DNA of 27,171 nt. Origin: JAVBKP01 sp031553975. GTDB lineage: Bacteria > Bacillota > Clostridia > Peptostreptococcales > Anaerovoracaceae. The stretch is taken from positions 1 through 27,171 of the forward strand of contig JAVBKP010000149.1 of assembly GCA_031553975.1 (NCBI GenBank). The letters are read 5' to 3'. Below are positions 14,593 to 21,848 of this stretch, piece after piece. The translations under genes were made by a program, and so were the position numbers. Under the pieces are notes generated by a model. That model saw nothing but the letters and a program-made list of their open reading frames with translations. It ran no database searches and had not been told where the DNA came from. Within the stretch, counting starts at the first letter, position 1. Each line of letters begins with the position of its first letter.

Positions 14593-16305
14593 ATGAGTGT
14601 AGATTATAGTGCAATGTCCTTGGAAGAGTTTGTGATGCGACCAGAAGTGGTGGATTTTGTCACGTGGTATAGCGTAGGGCTAGAAAGACATCAGCAGGCA
14701 ATACCTCATCTAAAGTTAGGGAAGGTGCTATTTGGACTATTTGCTATTTGGTATACCACCAAAGACCAGCTAAATAACGTGTTAGCCGATATAGGTGTTA
14801 GCAATGCAAGTTGCTATCCGAGATTGATGGGACAGTTATCTACCCTAGATTTGGAGTCCTCCGGGATTGCAGCAGTGCAGCAGCAGCCATTTTTAAATTT
14901 GACGGGCAGAGGTGTGCTAGTAGGCATCGTAGATACAGGCATTGATTTTACAAAAGAAAGTTTTATATATGAAGATGGGACCACCAAGATAAAGAGCATA
15001 TGGGATCAGTCTCTCACAGGAAATATACCAGAAGGATTTTCTTTTGGTGCAGAATTCACGGAGACCGATATCAATAGAGCGCTAGCGGGGTCAGAACCTA
15101 GATTAGAGGTACCACATAGAGACAATGTGGGCCACGGCACATTCTTAGCATCCGTAATGGCAGGCAGGCAATCTGGAGTCCACATTGGCGCTGCCCCAGA
15201 TGCGGATTTGGTGGTAGTAAAGCTAAAAAAGGCAAAAGAATATTATTTGGATCTTTATAGGATACCTAAAGAGGAAGAAAATGTTTTTGAGTCCACGGAT
15301 CTTATGTTAGGCATTGAATACATATTAGAGATGGGTCAAAAGTTGAATATGCCAGTGGCTATATGCATTGCCGTTGGTAGCAATATAGGTGGACATGATG
15401 GGCACAGCGTGCTAGAACAATATCTAGAGAGAGCCTCCAACAGAAGGGGTATTTGCATTATTGCAGCTGCAGGGGATGAAAGTCATCTAGGCCACCACAC
15501 CATGGCAACAATCAGGGCTACTGGGGCATTTGAGGATGTGGAGGTAAAGGTAGGAGAAAATGTAGCAGGTATTTTTTTAGATATTTGGAATACAGCACCG
15601 GATAGGATGTCGGTATCTGTCATATCCCCCACGGGCGAAGTGGTAGGAAGAATACCGGCTAGGCCAGGAACAGTCTACGAGACAAAGCTTGTACTAGAAA
15701 AATCCGTGGTGGAGATTAGGTATTTTTCCCCCATAGAGGGGTTAAGTAGTCAGGAGACCACAATAACAATAAAAGAGCCCACTCCAGGTATATGGATTGT
15801 TCGCGTGCACGGGGACATCATATTAGAGGGCAGTTTTCATATTTGGCTTCCAATGCTTTGTCATGAATCCGTGGCTTTCATGGAGCCTGTACCTAACTAT
15901 ACGGTAACAGTACCAGCTACCTCTCATGGCGTCATTGCTTGTGGGGCATATAATAGCAAAAACAAAAGCCTATATGCGGCCTCTTCGTGGGGTCCTACAC
16001 GGATACACAATGAAATACTGCCAGATTTAGTATCACCAGGGGTAGGGGTGGAGGGCGTATACCCTACAGGAGATGGCAAGATGAATGGTACCAGCGTAGC
16101 GGCAGCCCTTACGGCAGGAGCGGCGGCCCTCATGTTGGAATGGGGTGTTGTTAGACAAAACGAAATCGCCATGAATACATATATCATAAAGGCTTTTCTT
16201 ATCAGAGGATGTGAGCGAGATCTTGGCGTAGTGTACCCCAACAACCAATGGGGGTATGGTAGACTTAACTTAATGAATTCATTCACGTTGCTGCGGGAGG
16301 AGTAG
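14593..16305 (+). CDS. cspC: Second Csp-family subtilisin-like protein (CspC-like), oxyanion Asn replaced
   Basis: A 570-residue S8-family paralogue of the preceding gene, 7 bp downstream and surely co-transcribed. It has an N-terminal extension and prodomain (about 1-100), the protease domain, and the Csp jelly-roll insertion. Asp114 (VDTGID), His181 (GHGTF) and Ser501 (GTSVAAA) are present. The oxyanion-hole position, Asn in AxGNEG of active subtilases, is Asp295 (AAGDES; codon GAT at 15475-15477). Such a change is expected to weaken catalysis strongly, so this may be a pseudoprotease or regulatory germination protein. In Clostridioides difficile CspC is a catalytically dead germinant-signalling protein, but there the triad itself is altered. 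Which germinant acts here is unknown. Confidence 0.88.
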   Translation: MSVDYSAMSLEEFVMRPEVVDFVTWYSVGLERHQQAIPHLKLGKVLFGLFAIWYTTKDQLNNVLADIGVSNASCYPRLMGQLSTLDLESSGIAAVQQQPFLNLTGRGVLVGIVDTGIDFTKESFIYEDGTTKIKSIWDQSLTGNIPEGFSFGAEFTETDINRALAGSEPRLEVPHRDNVGHGTFLASVMAGRQSGVHIGAAPDADLVVVKLKKAKEYYLDLYRIPKEEENVFESTDLMLGIEYILEMGQKLNMPVAICIAVGSNIGGHDGHSVLEQYLERASNRRGICIIAAAGDESHLGHHTMATIRATGAFEDVEVKVGENVAGIFLDIWNTAPDRMSVSVISPTGEVVGRIPARPGTVYETKLVLEKSVVEIRYFSPIEGLSSQETTITIKEPTPGIWIVRVHGDIILEGSFHIWLPMLCHESVAFMEPVPNYTVTVPATSHGVIACGAYNSKNKSLYAASSWGPTRIHNEILPDLVSPGVGVEGVYPTGDGKMNGTSVAAALTAGAAALMLEWGVVRQNEIAMNTYIIKAFLIRGCERDLGVVYPNNQWGYGRLNLMNSFTLLREE

Positions 16306-16312
16306 AGGTTTA

Positions 16313-16341
16313 TTGACAAGCCTATCCCCCTATGATACTAT
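16313..16341 (+). promoter_or_regulatory. Sigma-A promoter for the transaldolase gene
   Basis: TTGACA at 16313-16318 and TACTAT at 16336-16341 are separated by 17 bp. Transcription would start near 16348, giving a leader of about 36 nt. The promoter begins 8 bp after the csp stop codon, so the transaldolase is not part of the sporulation operon. Confidence 0.8.
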
Positions 16342-16383
16342 AAATCTGAAATAAAATTATTGAAAATAACTGAGGATAAGGAT

Positions 16384-17031
16384 ATGAAATTATTTATTGA
16401 TACGGCCAATGTGAAAGAGATTAAAGAAGCTGCTGAGCTGGGTGTGATTTGTGGGGTTACGACTAACCCATCACTTATTGCAAGAGAAGGTAGGAAGTTT
16501 GAAGAGGTAGTAAAAGAGATTACGGCTCTTGTGGATGGACCTATTAGTGCAGAGGTAATTAGCTTAGAGCATGCAGGAATGGTTGTAGAAGCCAAAGAAT
16601 TGGTTAAAATCCATAAGAACATCGTGATTAAACTTCCAATGACCTTAGAAGGGCTAAAGGCCACCAAGATATTATCTGCTGAGGGGATCAAGACAAATGT
16701 CACTCTCATCTTTTCATCAACCCAAGCCTTGCTTGCCGCTCGTGCAGGCGCAACCTATGTTAGCCCGTTCCTAGGAAGATTAGATGACATTGGCATGGAC
16801 GGCATGAACCTAATAGAAGAGATCGTAGATATTTTTGATACCCACGGCATTACCACAGAGATTATTGCGGCCAGCGTTCGTAATTCAATTCATGTGGTGA
16901 ATGCGGCTAGGATTGGAGCGCATATTGCTACTGTACCATATAGTGTTATTGTCCAAATGAGCAAACATCCACTAACAGACTCTGGTATTGAGAAATTTTT
17001 GAAAGACTGGGAAACCGTACCAAAGAACTAA
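16384..17031 (+). CDS. fsa: Fructose-6-phosphate aldolase / short transaldolase
   Basis: A 215-residue member of the short (MipB/TalC/FSA) transaldolase subfamily. It shows the N-terminal FIDTANVKEI, the GVTTNPSL loop at 24-31, and the Schiff-base lysine Lys83 in VIKLPMT, with later NVTLIFSSTQA and ATVPYSVI strands. It transfers dihydroxyacetone between sugar phosphates or cleaves fructose 6-phosphate; sequence alone does not separate the two activities. The frame is open to a TTG at 16360, but the ATG at 16384 follows GAGGATAAGG and gives the standard family N-terminus. It is a single-gene transcription unit with its own promoter and terminator. Confidence 0.93.
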   Translation: MKLFIDTANVKEIKEAAELGVICGVTTNPSLIAREGRKFEEVVKEITALVDGPISAEVISLEHAGMVVEAKELVKIHKNIVIKLPMTLEGLKATKILSAEGIKTNVTLIFSSTQALLAARAGATYVSPFLGRLDDIGMDGMNLIEEIVDIFDTHGITTEIIAASVRNSIHVVNAARIGAHIATVPYSVIVQMSKHPLTDSGIEKFLKDWETVPKN

Positions 17032-17060
17032 TAACATAGACGTATAAATACAAAATAAGA

Positions 17061-17088
17061 AAGAGAGCGATTTTTCGCTCTCTTTTCT
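17061..17088 (+). terminator. Intrinsic terminator after the transaldolase gene
   Basis: AAGAGAGCGA pairs perfectly with TCGCTCTCTT around a TTTT loop, followed by TTCT. It lies 30 bp after the stop codon and 22 bp before the end of the convergent antiporter gene. Confidence 0.88.
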
Positions 17089-17109
17089 ATATGAATCCCC
17101 TTTTGAACT

Positions 17110-18105
17110 TTAAAGGACATTTAAGATGAAAATCAGGTAAATCACACCACCGAACATCAACATGAATGGATGGAGTTTTTTAGTAATTGTAGTGTATGCC
17201 AGCAAGATTGCAGCTGAGATTAGCGCAAGTCCGGCAGATAGCATGGTTGGACCATCTAAATTCCAAGAGGTGAATACGATACCAAAGAATACAGGTATAC
17301 AGCTTTGGAATACCATAGCACCACTCATATTACCCAGTGCCAGTGTATCTTTCTTTTGGCCAGTCCACATGATAGAGTTGAACTTTTCTGGAAGCTCAGT
17401 GGCTATTGGTGTGATGATCAGCGATAGGATCAGTGGTGAGATGCCTAAAAGTCCAGCCACAGTGCCTACTGCACCTACAAACATGTGAGCCCCAATGACA
17501 ATACCTACCAATGAAATGACAAGTTGCACGATAACCAGTGTCAAGCTAGGTTCTTTTACTTTAAACGGTTTACCTAGAATCAGTGGGCCTAAATCGCCGA
17601 TTGCTTCACCAGAATCACTAAATGATCGTTTAACATAGAATGCGTAGGCTAGCAACAAGAAGATACCAACACCAATCTTTATTGGTTGGATATCTCTTAC
17701 AAATGTAGTGGCAACAGCAATACCATATGTGATGATAAAGAAAGTCATATCACGTCTAAATACTGTTACGTTGGCGGTCATTTTTAGTTCACGTTTTCCT
17801 AGTAGTTTATAGATAACAATGGCTGTGCCTACTACGAACATGGCCAGTGAACTTAGCATGAATGGAGCGCCTACAATGGCACCAAGGCCGATTTCTACAG
17901 CCTCTGCATCATGATAAACCAAGATGGCGATGATGGGAATCATGGTCTCAGGAAGTGCAGTACCAAGTGCGGCAAAGATGCTTCCTACAACACCTTGACC
18001 CATTCCAAGCTTTTTACCGAACCACTCGATGGCGTTGGAAAAAAGATGACATGCGTATAGGATAATGGCTAGGGTTAGACAAATTTCTAAGATGCTAATT
18101 AACAA
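17110..18105 (-). CDS. Sodium/calcium exchanger-family cation antiporter (CaCA)
   Basis: A 331-residue membrane protein with 10-11 hydrophobic helices arranged as two inverted repeats, the hallmark of the Ca2+/cation antiporter superfamily. The alpha-repeat motifs are GTALPETMIP in the first half and ITPIATELPEKFNS in the second, each with the ion-binding Glu. The start is a TTG (minus strand, 18105-18103), 8 nt after AAGGAGG; no ATG is near. A rare start behind an optimal ribosome binding site fits post-transcriptional control. The leader carries a yybP-ykoY-like element and terminator, so the transported ion may be Mn2+ rather than, or as well as, Ca2+. The ion is inferred from the riboswitch class only. 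Confidence 0.9.
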   Translation of the reverse strand: MLISILEICLTLAIILYACHLFSNAIEWFGKKLGMGQGVVGSIFAALGTALPETMIPIIAILVYHDAEAVEIGLGAIVGAPFMLSSLAMFVVGTAIVIYKLLGKRELKMTANVTVFRRDMTFFIITYGIAVATTFVRDIQPIKIGVGIFLLLAYAFYVKRSFSDSGEAIGDLGPLILGKPFKVKEPSLTLVIVQLVISLVGIVIGAHMFVGAVGTVAGLLGISPLILSLIITPIATELPEKFNSIMWTGQKKDTLALGNMSGAMVFQSCIPVFFGIVFTSWNLDGPTMLSAGLALISAAILLAYTTITKKLHPFMLMFGGVIYLIFILNVL

Positions 18106-18144
18106 AATAAATTCCTCCTTTAGTTATAACTGTTATTCTGTGCT

Positions 18145-18268
18145 AAAAAAAAGACTTTTAACACAGAATTCTGTGCTAAAAGTCTGGTTACCAATTAAGG
18201 CCATAAAGCCAGATGTACCTACGTAACACCAGGATGTTGACTTTATGCGAGAACTACTCCCCTTTAAC
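18145..18268 (-). ncRNA. yybP-ykoY (manganese) riboswitch with terminator platform
   Basis: The minus-strand leader of the antiporter gene contains AAAGGGGAGTAG (plus 18254-18265), the signature of the yybP-ykoY family, and GTCAACATCCT (plus 18231-18241), which resembles its second conserved loop. The two elements lie about 12 nt apart across a stem, as in the two-legged Mn2+-sensing aptamer. Downstream is a strong intrinsic terminator with a 15-bp stem (18152-18166 with 18171-18185, AATT loop) and a run of T's (18145-18152 read on minus). In this family Mn2+ stabilises the aptamer and prevents termination, turning on a metal exporter. The consensus was judged by eye. Confidence 0.8.
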
Positions 18269-18274
18269 ATAACT

Positions 18275-18303
18275 ATTTTATTACAAATTTTTACCAAAGT
18301 CAA
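18275..18303 (-). promoter_or_regulatory. Sigma-A promoter of the riboswitch-antiporter unit
   Basis: On the minus strand TTGACT (18303-18298) and TAAAAT (18280-18275) are 17 bp apart. Transcription would begin near 18268, immediately before the aptamer's conserved AAAGGGGAGTAG. This supports the riboswitch call, because the RNA would start with the aptamer. Confidence 0.75.
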
Positions 18304-18369
18304 CGAATATTTATGGAATTTTGGTAAAACTAGAGGTATACTTTTAATAGTGGCGAAAGGAAAAAGGAT

Positions 18370-19617
18370 ATGTTACGTTTTGAAGAATTATATGAAAAGA
18401 TTTTAAAAGAAGAAATCGCTGGCGGGCGAAAAACCCTAGATGAGGCAGAATATGACCCTCATCACTTAGATTGTCTATTACACCCTAATCAGCAGCCGCT
18501 GGTGTGGAGAGTAGGGGTTTGTGATGGTGAAGATGGGTGCGAAGGCGCGGCACCGTGTAGCGCAAGTTGTGTTTTTGACGCCATTGTTAAAGACGACGAG
18601 GGAAATTATGCGGTAGATCCAGACAAATGTAACGGATGCGGGGAGTGTTTGGAGATTTGCAAATCTAAAAACCTTGTGGCTAGCAAAGATAGCATTGCGG
18701 CCATTAAGGCCACCCGTGAGCATCAAGGTCCTGTGTATGTTATGATTGCCCCTGCTTTTTTGGGACAGTTCGCAGACAAATTGACACCAGGACAATTGCG
18801 AAGTGCCTTCAAGAAGCTTGGTTTTAGCGGCATGATTGAGGTGGCACTTTTCGCAGATATACTTACTCTCAAAGAGGCACTAGAGTTCGACGAGAACATA
18901 CATGAAGAGGCTGACTATCACTTGACCAGCTGTTGCTGTCCTATGTGGATTGGGCTAATCCGAAAAAAATATAGCGAAATGATGCCCCATGTGCCGGCAT
19001 CAGTATCACCAATGGTAGCTGCTGGTAGAGCTGTGAAAAAAATCCATCCAGATGCGCTGACAGTATTCATTGGACCGTGTATGGCAAAAAAAGCCGAGGC
19101 TCGAGAGCCAGACATTGCAGGGGCAGTAGATTATGTTCTTACCTTCCAAGAAGTGAAAGAAATATTTGACTATGCCAACATCAATCCTAGCCAAGAACCT
19201 GATGATGAGAAAGATCACTCTTCTAGGGCTGGTCGTATATATGCCTATGCAGGTGGTGTGAGTGAGGCTGTGAAGTCCACAGTGGAAAAAATACGGGATA
19301 GCAGCAAAGTTCAGATTCGGATAAAGACCGCAGATGGCGTGCCTGCCTGCAAGGAAATGATGGAAGAATTGCTCAGCGGAAATCGTACAGCTAATTTTTA
19401 TGAAGGAATGGGCTGCAAAGGTGGATGTGTGGGAGGTCCTAAAGTTATAATAGATAAAGAAGTAGGCAGAGAGCTGGTGAAAGCCTATGGAGATGCGGCA
19501 ACCCACGAGACGCCAATTGACAATCCATATGTGATAGAACTCCTAAAAACATTGGGGTTTGACACGGTAGAAAGCCTACTAAAGGGCAGCGATATATTTA
19601 CTCGAGATTTTAAATAG
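18370..19617 (+). CDS. [FeFe]-hydrogenase-like protein, group-B-type H-cluster motifs
   Basis: A 415-residue iron-sulfur protein. The N-terminal part carries two cysteine groups resembling [4Fe-4S] ferredoxin sites: CEGAAPCSASC at 57-67 and CNGCGECLEIC at 87-97. The rest is the hydrogenase large-subunit domain with the three H-cluster motifs in variant form: TSCCCPMW at 186-193, GPCMAKKAE at 235-243, and GMGCKGGC at 346-353. Canonical catalytic enzymes have TSCCPGW and MPCxxKxxE; the variants here agree with what I recall of monomeric group B enzymes. All cluster cysteines are kept, so an active H-cluster is possible. The physiological role (ferredoxin-linked H2 turnover or sensing) is not shown by sequence. 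tcdA follows 13 bp later, probably in the same transcript. Confidence 0.85.
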   Translation: MLRFEELYEKILKEEIAGGRKTLDEAEYDPHHLDCLLHPNQQPLVWRVGVCDGEDGCEGAAPCSASCVFDAIVKDDEGNYAVDPDKCNGCGECLEICKSKNLVASKDSIAAIKATREHQGPVYVMIAPAFLGQFADKLTPGQLRSAFKKLGFSGMIEVALFADILTLKEALEFDENIHEEADYHLTSCCCPMWIGLIRKKYSEMMPHVPASVSPMVAAGRAVKKIHPDALTVFIGPCMAKKAEAREPDIAGAVDYVLTFQEVKEIFDYANINPSQEPDDEKDHSSRAGRIYAYAGGVSEAVKSTVEKIRDSSKVQIRIKTADGVPACKEMMEELLSGNRTANFYEGMGCKGGCVGGPKVIIDKEVGRELVKAYGDAATHETPIDNPYVIELLKTLGFDTVESLLKGSDIFTRDFK

Positions 19618-19630
19618 AATGGAGAACTGA

Positions 19631-20380
19631 ATGTCAGAAAGATTTTTGCGGACGGAGATGTTGTTAGGGGAAGAGGCTTTAGAAAAATTAAGGAATGCAA
19701 AGGTGCTAGTGGCCGGGGTAGGCGGCGTTGGATCCTTTGTGGTGGAAGGGCTTATTCGTTGTGGTGTTGGAAAATTAGTGCTAGTGGATGACGATGCGGT
19801 GGCCGAGTCTAACCTCAATCGGCAAATATTGGCTACCATGGGCACCATTGGAAGACCTAAGGTAGAGGCTATGAGAGAGCGTATTCTATCCATCAACCCT
19901 GATGTAGAGGTTACCATGGTACAAGAATTCCTTACACCAGATAATATGGAAAAGTTCATAGATGAAAACCTTGACTATGTGGTGGATGCCATTGACACAG
20001 TGACAGCAAAGTTGGCTATCATTGCCCGCGCAAAAGCGATAAACATACCTGTGATCAGTTCCATGGGTACAGGCAATAAGCTGCACCCAGAGATGTTGGA
20101 GCTGGCTGACATTGCTAAGACCAGCGTTTGCCCATTGGCTAAAGTCATGCGCAAGGAGTTAAGAGCCCGTGGCATTAAAAAAGTCACCGTCTGCTACTCA
20201 AAAGAAGAACCGTTAAAACCTATGATGAAAGAGGGCAATAACAACGCCCTAGTAGGGGGCGGGCCTGTGAGACCAGGCAATCCCAAAAAACAAACACCCG
20301 GCAGCGTGTCCTTCGTGCCATCAGTGGCAGGTATGATCATAGCAGGAAAAGTGGTGAGAGATTTAACAGAGAGGGAGTGA
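19631..20380 (+). CDS. tcdA: tRNA threonylcarbamoyladenosine dehydratase (TcdA/CsdL)
   Basis: A 249-residue E1-like ThiF/MoeB-fold enzyme. It opens with SERFLRTEMLLGEEALEKL, typical of TcdA, then the ATP-binding GVGGVGS at 29-35, the DDDAVAESNLNRQ region that binds ATP-Mg, and a C-terminal PGSVSFVPSVAGM segment. TcdA uses ATP to cyclise t6A37 of tRNA to ct6A, fine-tuning decoding of ANN codons. It shares a transcript with the upstream hydrogenase gene by proximity, with no evident functional link. A terminator follows directly after the stop. Confidence 0.92.
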   Translation: MSERFLRTEMLLGEEALEKLRNAKVLVAGVGGVGSFVVEGLIRCGVGKLVLVDDDAVAESNLNRQILATMGTIGRPKVEAMRERILSINPDVEVTMVQEFLTPDNMEKFIDENLDYVVDAIDTVTAKLAIIARAKAINIPVISSMGTGNKLHPEMLELADIAKTSVCPLAKVMRKELRARGIKKVTVCYSKEEPLKPMMKEGNNNALVGGGPVRPGNPKKQTPGSVSFVPSVAGMIIAGKVVRDLTERE

Positions 20381-20399
20381 TTTTACTCACTCTCTTTTT
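20368..20399. terminator. Terminator between tcdA and the convergent membrane-protein gene
   Basis: AGAGAG-G-GAGT (20368-20378) pairs with ACTC-A-CTCTCT (20385-20395) with one central mismatch, followed by TTTT. The stem overlaps the last codons of tcdA and the end of the minus-strand gene, so it may serve both. Confidence 0.7.
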
Positions 20400-20850
20400 C
20401 TAGGTCTGTATTTATTTTTTTGAGTTTTTTAGTGTAGATTGATTTCGCCAAGGTCAAAGCAACAAGGCATAGTCCAGCTGTAGAAGTAAAAGTAATAATT
20501 CCAATTAGTATTATTGAGATAGGGCCTGGATTAAATCTTAGTTGAGCGGAAATGCCTGTGGCGATACCCATAACTATTCCTGTACCTAGGCTCATAAGAA
20601 GATTTGTCTTAAAGTTAGGTGCCAATCGTCTATCCCAAATGCCATGCTTGATGCAGGCGATAACTGTATAGGCACAAAGGCTCATAAGGATAATAAATTC
20701 ACCAAGCATATGTTGAAATGCCTGCGCGCCGCCTACAATCATTTGAATAACCATGGCAACAACCAAGCCCCAGAAGGCCAACCAATATCCATTATGTTCA
20801 ATCCTTAGCAGGTTTTGCTCCTGCATTTCGTCAAGGTTACTTTTTTTCAT
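20383..20850 (-). CDS. Four-helix membrane protein paired with an HTH regulator
   Basis: A 155-residue membrane protein of a type found next to small Cro/CI-like regulators in Firmicutes (resembling the DUF6773 group). A short cytoplasmic N-terminus (MKKSNLDEMQEQNLLRIEHNG) is followed by four hydrophobic segments near 22-42, 48-67, 82-105 and 112-134, and a charged C-terminus. The ATG at 20850 lies 9 nt after GAGGAGG, which overlaps the stop codon of the upstream regulator gene, so the two are translationally coupled. A longer frame from 20880 would begin inside the regulator gene. Its function is not known to me; membrane stress sensing is only a guess. Confidence 0.8.
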   Translation of the reverse strand: MKKSNLDEMQEQNLLRIEHNGYWLAFWGLVVAMVIQMIVGGAQAFQHMLGEFIILMSLCAYTVIACIKHGIWDRRLAPNFKTNLLMSLGTGIVMGIATGISAQLRFNPGPISIILIGIITFTSTAGLCLVALTLAKSIYTKKLKKINTDLEKESE

Positions 20851-20854
20851 CTTG

Positions 20855-21055
20855 TTAATCCTCCTCACCAAATAGTTCATCTAGTGACTTTCCTAATTCT
20901 TTACAAATCCCTCTACATAGCTTAATTGTTGGGTTATAATCGCCTTGCTCTATGGCATTCATGGTTTGGCGAGAAACCCCAACTCTATCCGCTAGTTCCT
21001 TTTGGGTGATATCAAGCTGTGCCCGGGCAACTTTTATTTCTATATTTCGTCCCAT
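20855..21055 (-). CDS. Small Cro/CI-type helix-turn-helix regulator
   Basis: A 66-residue XRE-family protein: GRNIEIKVARAQLDITQKELADRVGVSRQTMNAIEQGDYNP covers the whole helix-turn-helix, and the C-terminus KELGKSLDELFG is typical of the YgzD-like group. A GTG at 21067 is possible, but the ATG at 21055 has GAGG 6-7 nt before it. It is transcribed from the promoter at 21075-21103 together with the membrane-protein gene. In such pairs the regulator usually represses its own operon. Confidence 0.88.
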   Translation of the reverse strand: MGRNIEIKVARAQLDITQKELADRVGVSRQTMNAIEQGDYNPTIKLCRGICKELGKSLDELFGEED

Positions 21056-21074
21056 TGCGTACCTCACTAATTAC

Positions 21075-21103
21075 ATATTAATATATAAACTACGTTATGT
21101 CAA
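21075..21103 (-). promoter_or_regulatory. Sigma-A promoter of the HTH/membrane-protein operon
   Basis: On the minus strand TTGACA (21103-21098) and TAATAT (21080-21075) are 17 bp apart. The start point would lie near 21068, giving a very short leader before the ATG at 21055. Confidence 0.75.
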
Positions 21104-21220
21104 ATATATTTTACATTATAATCAAATCCTTTACTGTAGTTCTTTACTCTCAAAACATCAAGAGTCTTGTAAATGCTTTCATTGATTTTCCAAGATGCTT
21201 CACTTACAATTTAGACATAG

Positions 21221-21242
21221 TCAAGAAACTTGACGTGCACGT
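21221..21242. promoter_or_regulatory. Two adjacent palindromes upstream of the phage late regulator
   Basis: TCAAG-AAA-CTTGA (21221-21233) is a perfect dyad, and ACGTGCACGT (21233-21242) is a perfect 10-bp palindrome directly beside it, 35 bp before the start codon at 21277. They look like operator sites at the junction between host and phage DNA. No clear promoter hexamers were found. The 209-bp gap from 21068 to 21276 otherwise holds only the divergent promoter at 21075-21103. Confidence 0.35.
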
Positions 21243-21276
21243 AAGGACTGAAAAATAGATATTGAGGGAGGATACT

Positions 21277-21681
21277 ATGACAAAAGAGGAACTACAAGGA
21301 TACAAAGATTTGAACAGAGAAATAGAACTATTAGAGGAAGAAGCTGTCAATCTCAGGACTAGGCTAGAGAGCCCCGCCCAGCAAGCCATGACAGGTACGC
21401 CAAAGGGGACAAGTAGCCATGATAAAATAGGAGATATGGTAGCAAAGTTAGGGGAACTATATGACTTGATCAACGGGAAGTGGGATGAGCTGATTGGTCG
21501 CAGAATAGCCATAGAAAAAGCCATTGAAGCACTAGAACCAGGGGACAGATTGTTAATCAGATATCGTTATATAACGGGGTATAAGTGGGACAAAATAGCC
21601 GAAACCATGGGGTACAGCTGGAAGCAAATACATAGGATCCACAATTCTATTTTAGAAAAAATGAAAGATGACACACAATGA
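21277..21681 (+). CDS. Phage late-gene regulator of the ArpU/RinA/DUF1492 type
   Basis: A 134-residue protein with an N-terminal coiled coil (about 3-35), a middle helical region, and a C-terminal sigma-region-4-like helix-turn-helix (LLIRYRYITGYKWDKIAETMGYS then IHRIHNSILEKM, about 90-130). This is the form of the late transcription activators found just before the terminase genes of many Firmicute phages. GGGAGG lies before the ATG at 21277; a longer frame from 21262 lacks such a site. Here no terminase follows; instead the next genes are tail-fibre, holin and endolysin-like. This suggests an internal deletion that kept the late regulator and its target region. Confidence 0.8.
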   Translation: MTKEELQGYKDLNREIELLEEEAVNLRTRLESPAQQAMTGTPKGTSSHDKIGDMVAKLGELYDLINGKWDELIGRRIAIEKAIEALEPGDRLLIRYRYITGYKWDKIAETMGYSWKQIHRIHNSILEKMKDDTQ

Positions 21682-21687
21682 CACACT
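21668..21687 (+). repeat. Tandem ATGACACAC repeat at the end of the late-regulator gene
   Basis: ATGACACAC occurs twice in direct tandem with a 10-bp period at the stop codon of the late regulator, followed by a TATTAT hexamer at 21705-21710. Similar tandem sequences are common at this position in Firmicute phages. They could be the activator's binding site for a late promoter, which is inference. Confidence 0.5.
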
Positions 21688-21725
21688 GGTACGTGCTAAT
21701 ATAGTATTATGGAAATTTGACCAAG

Positions 21726-21848
21726 AGGTCGCTTAGCAATAAGCGGCTTTTTTAATGCCTTGAAAGGAGTGATGCCTATAGACACAGGTACATAAAACCA
21801 AGTTATTTCAAATTAATTTTAACAAAACAAAAGGAGAAAACAAAAATG
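21726..21848 (+). repeat. Duplicated leader copy 1 (terminator plus upstream region of tail-fibre-like gene)
   Basis: About 120 bp that recur at 23292-23412, each ending at the start codon of one of two paralogous tail-fibre-like genes. Shared blocks include CGCTTAGCA-TAAGCG with six T's (terminator, stem 21730-21745), TAGACACAGGTAC, AAGTTATTTCAAA and the AAGGAGAAAA ribosome binding site. Copies differ by scattered substitutions and small indels, so the duplication is not recent. Confidence 0.85.
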
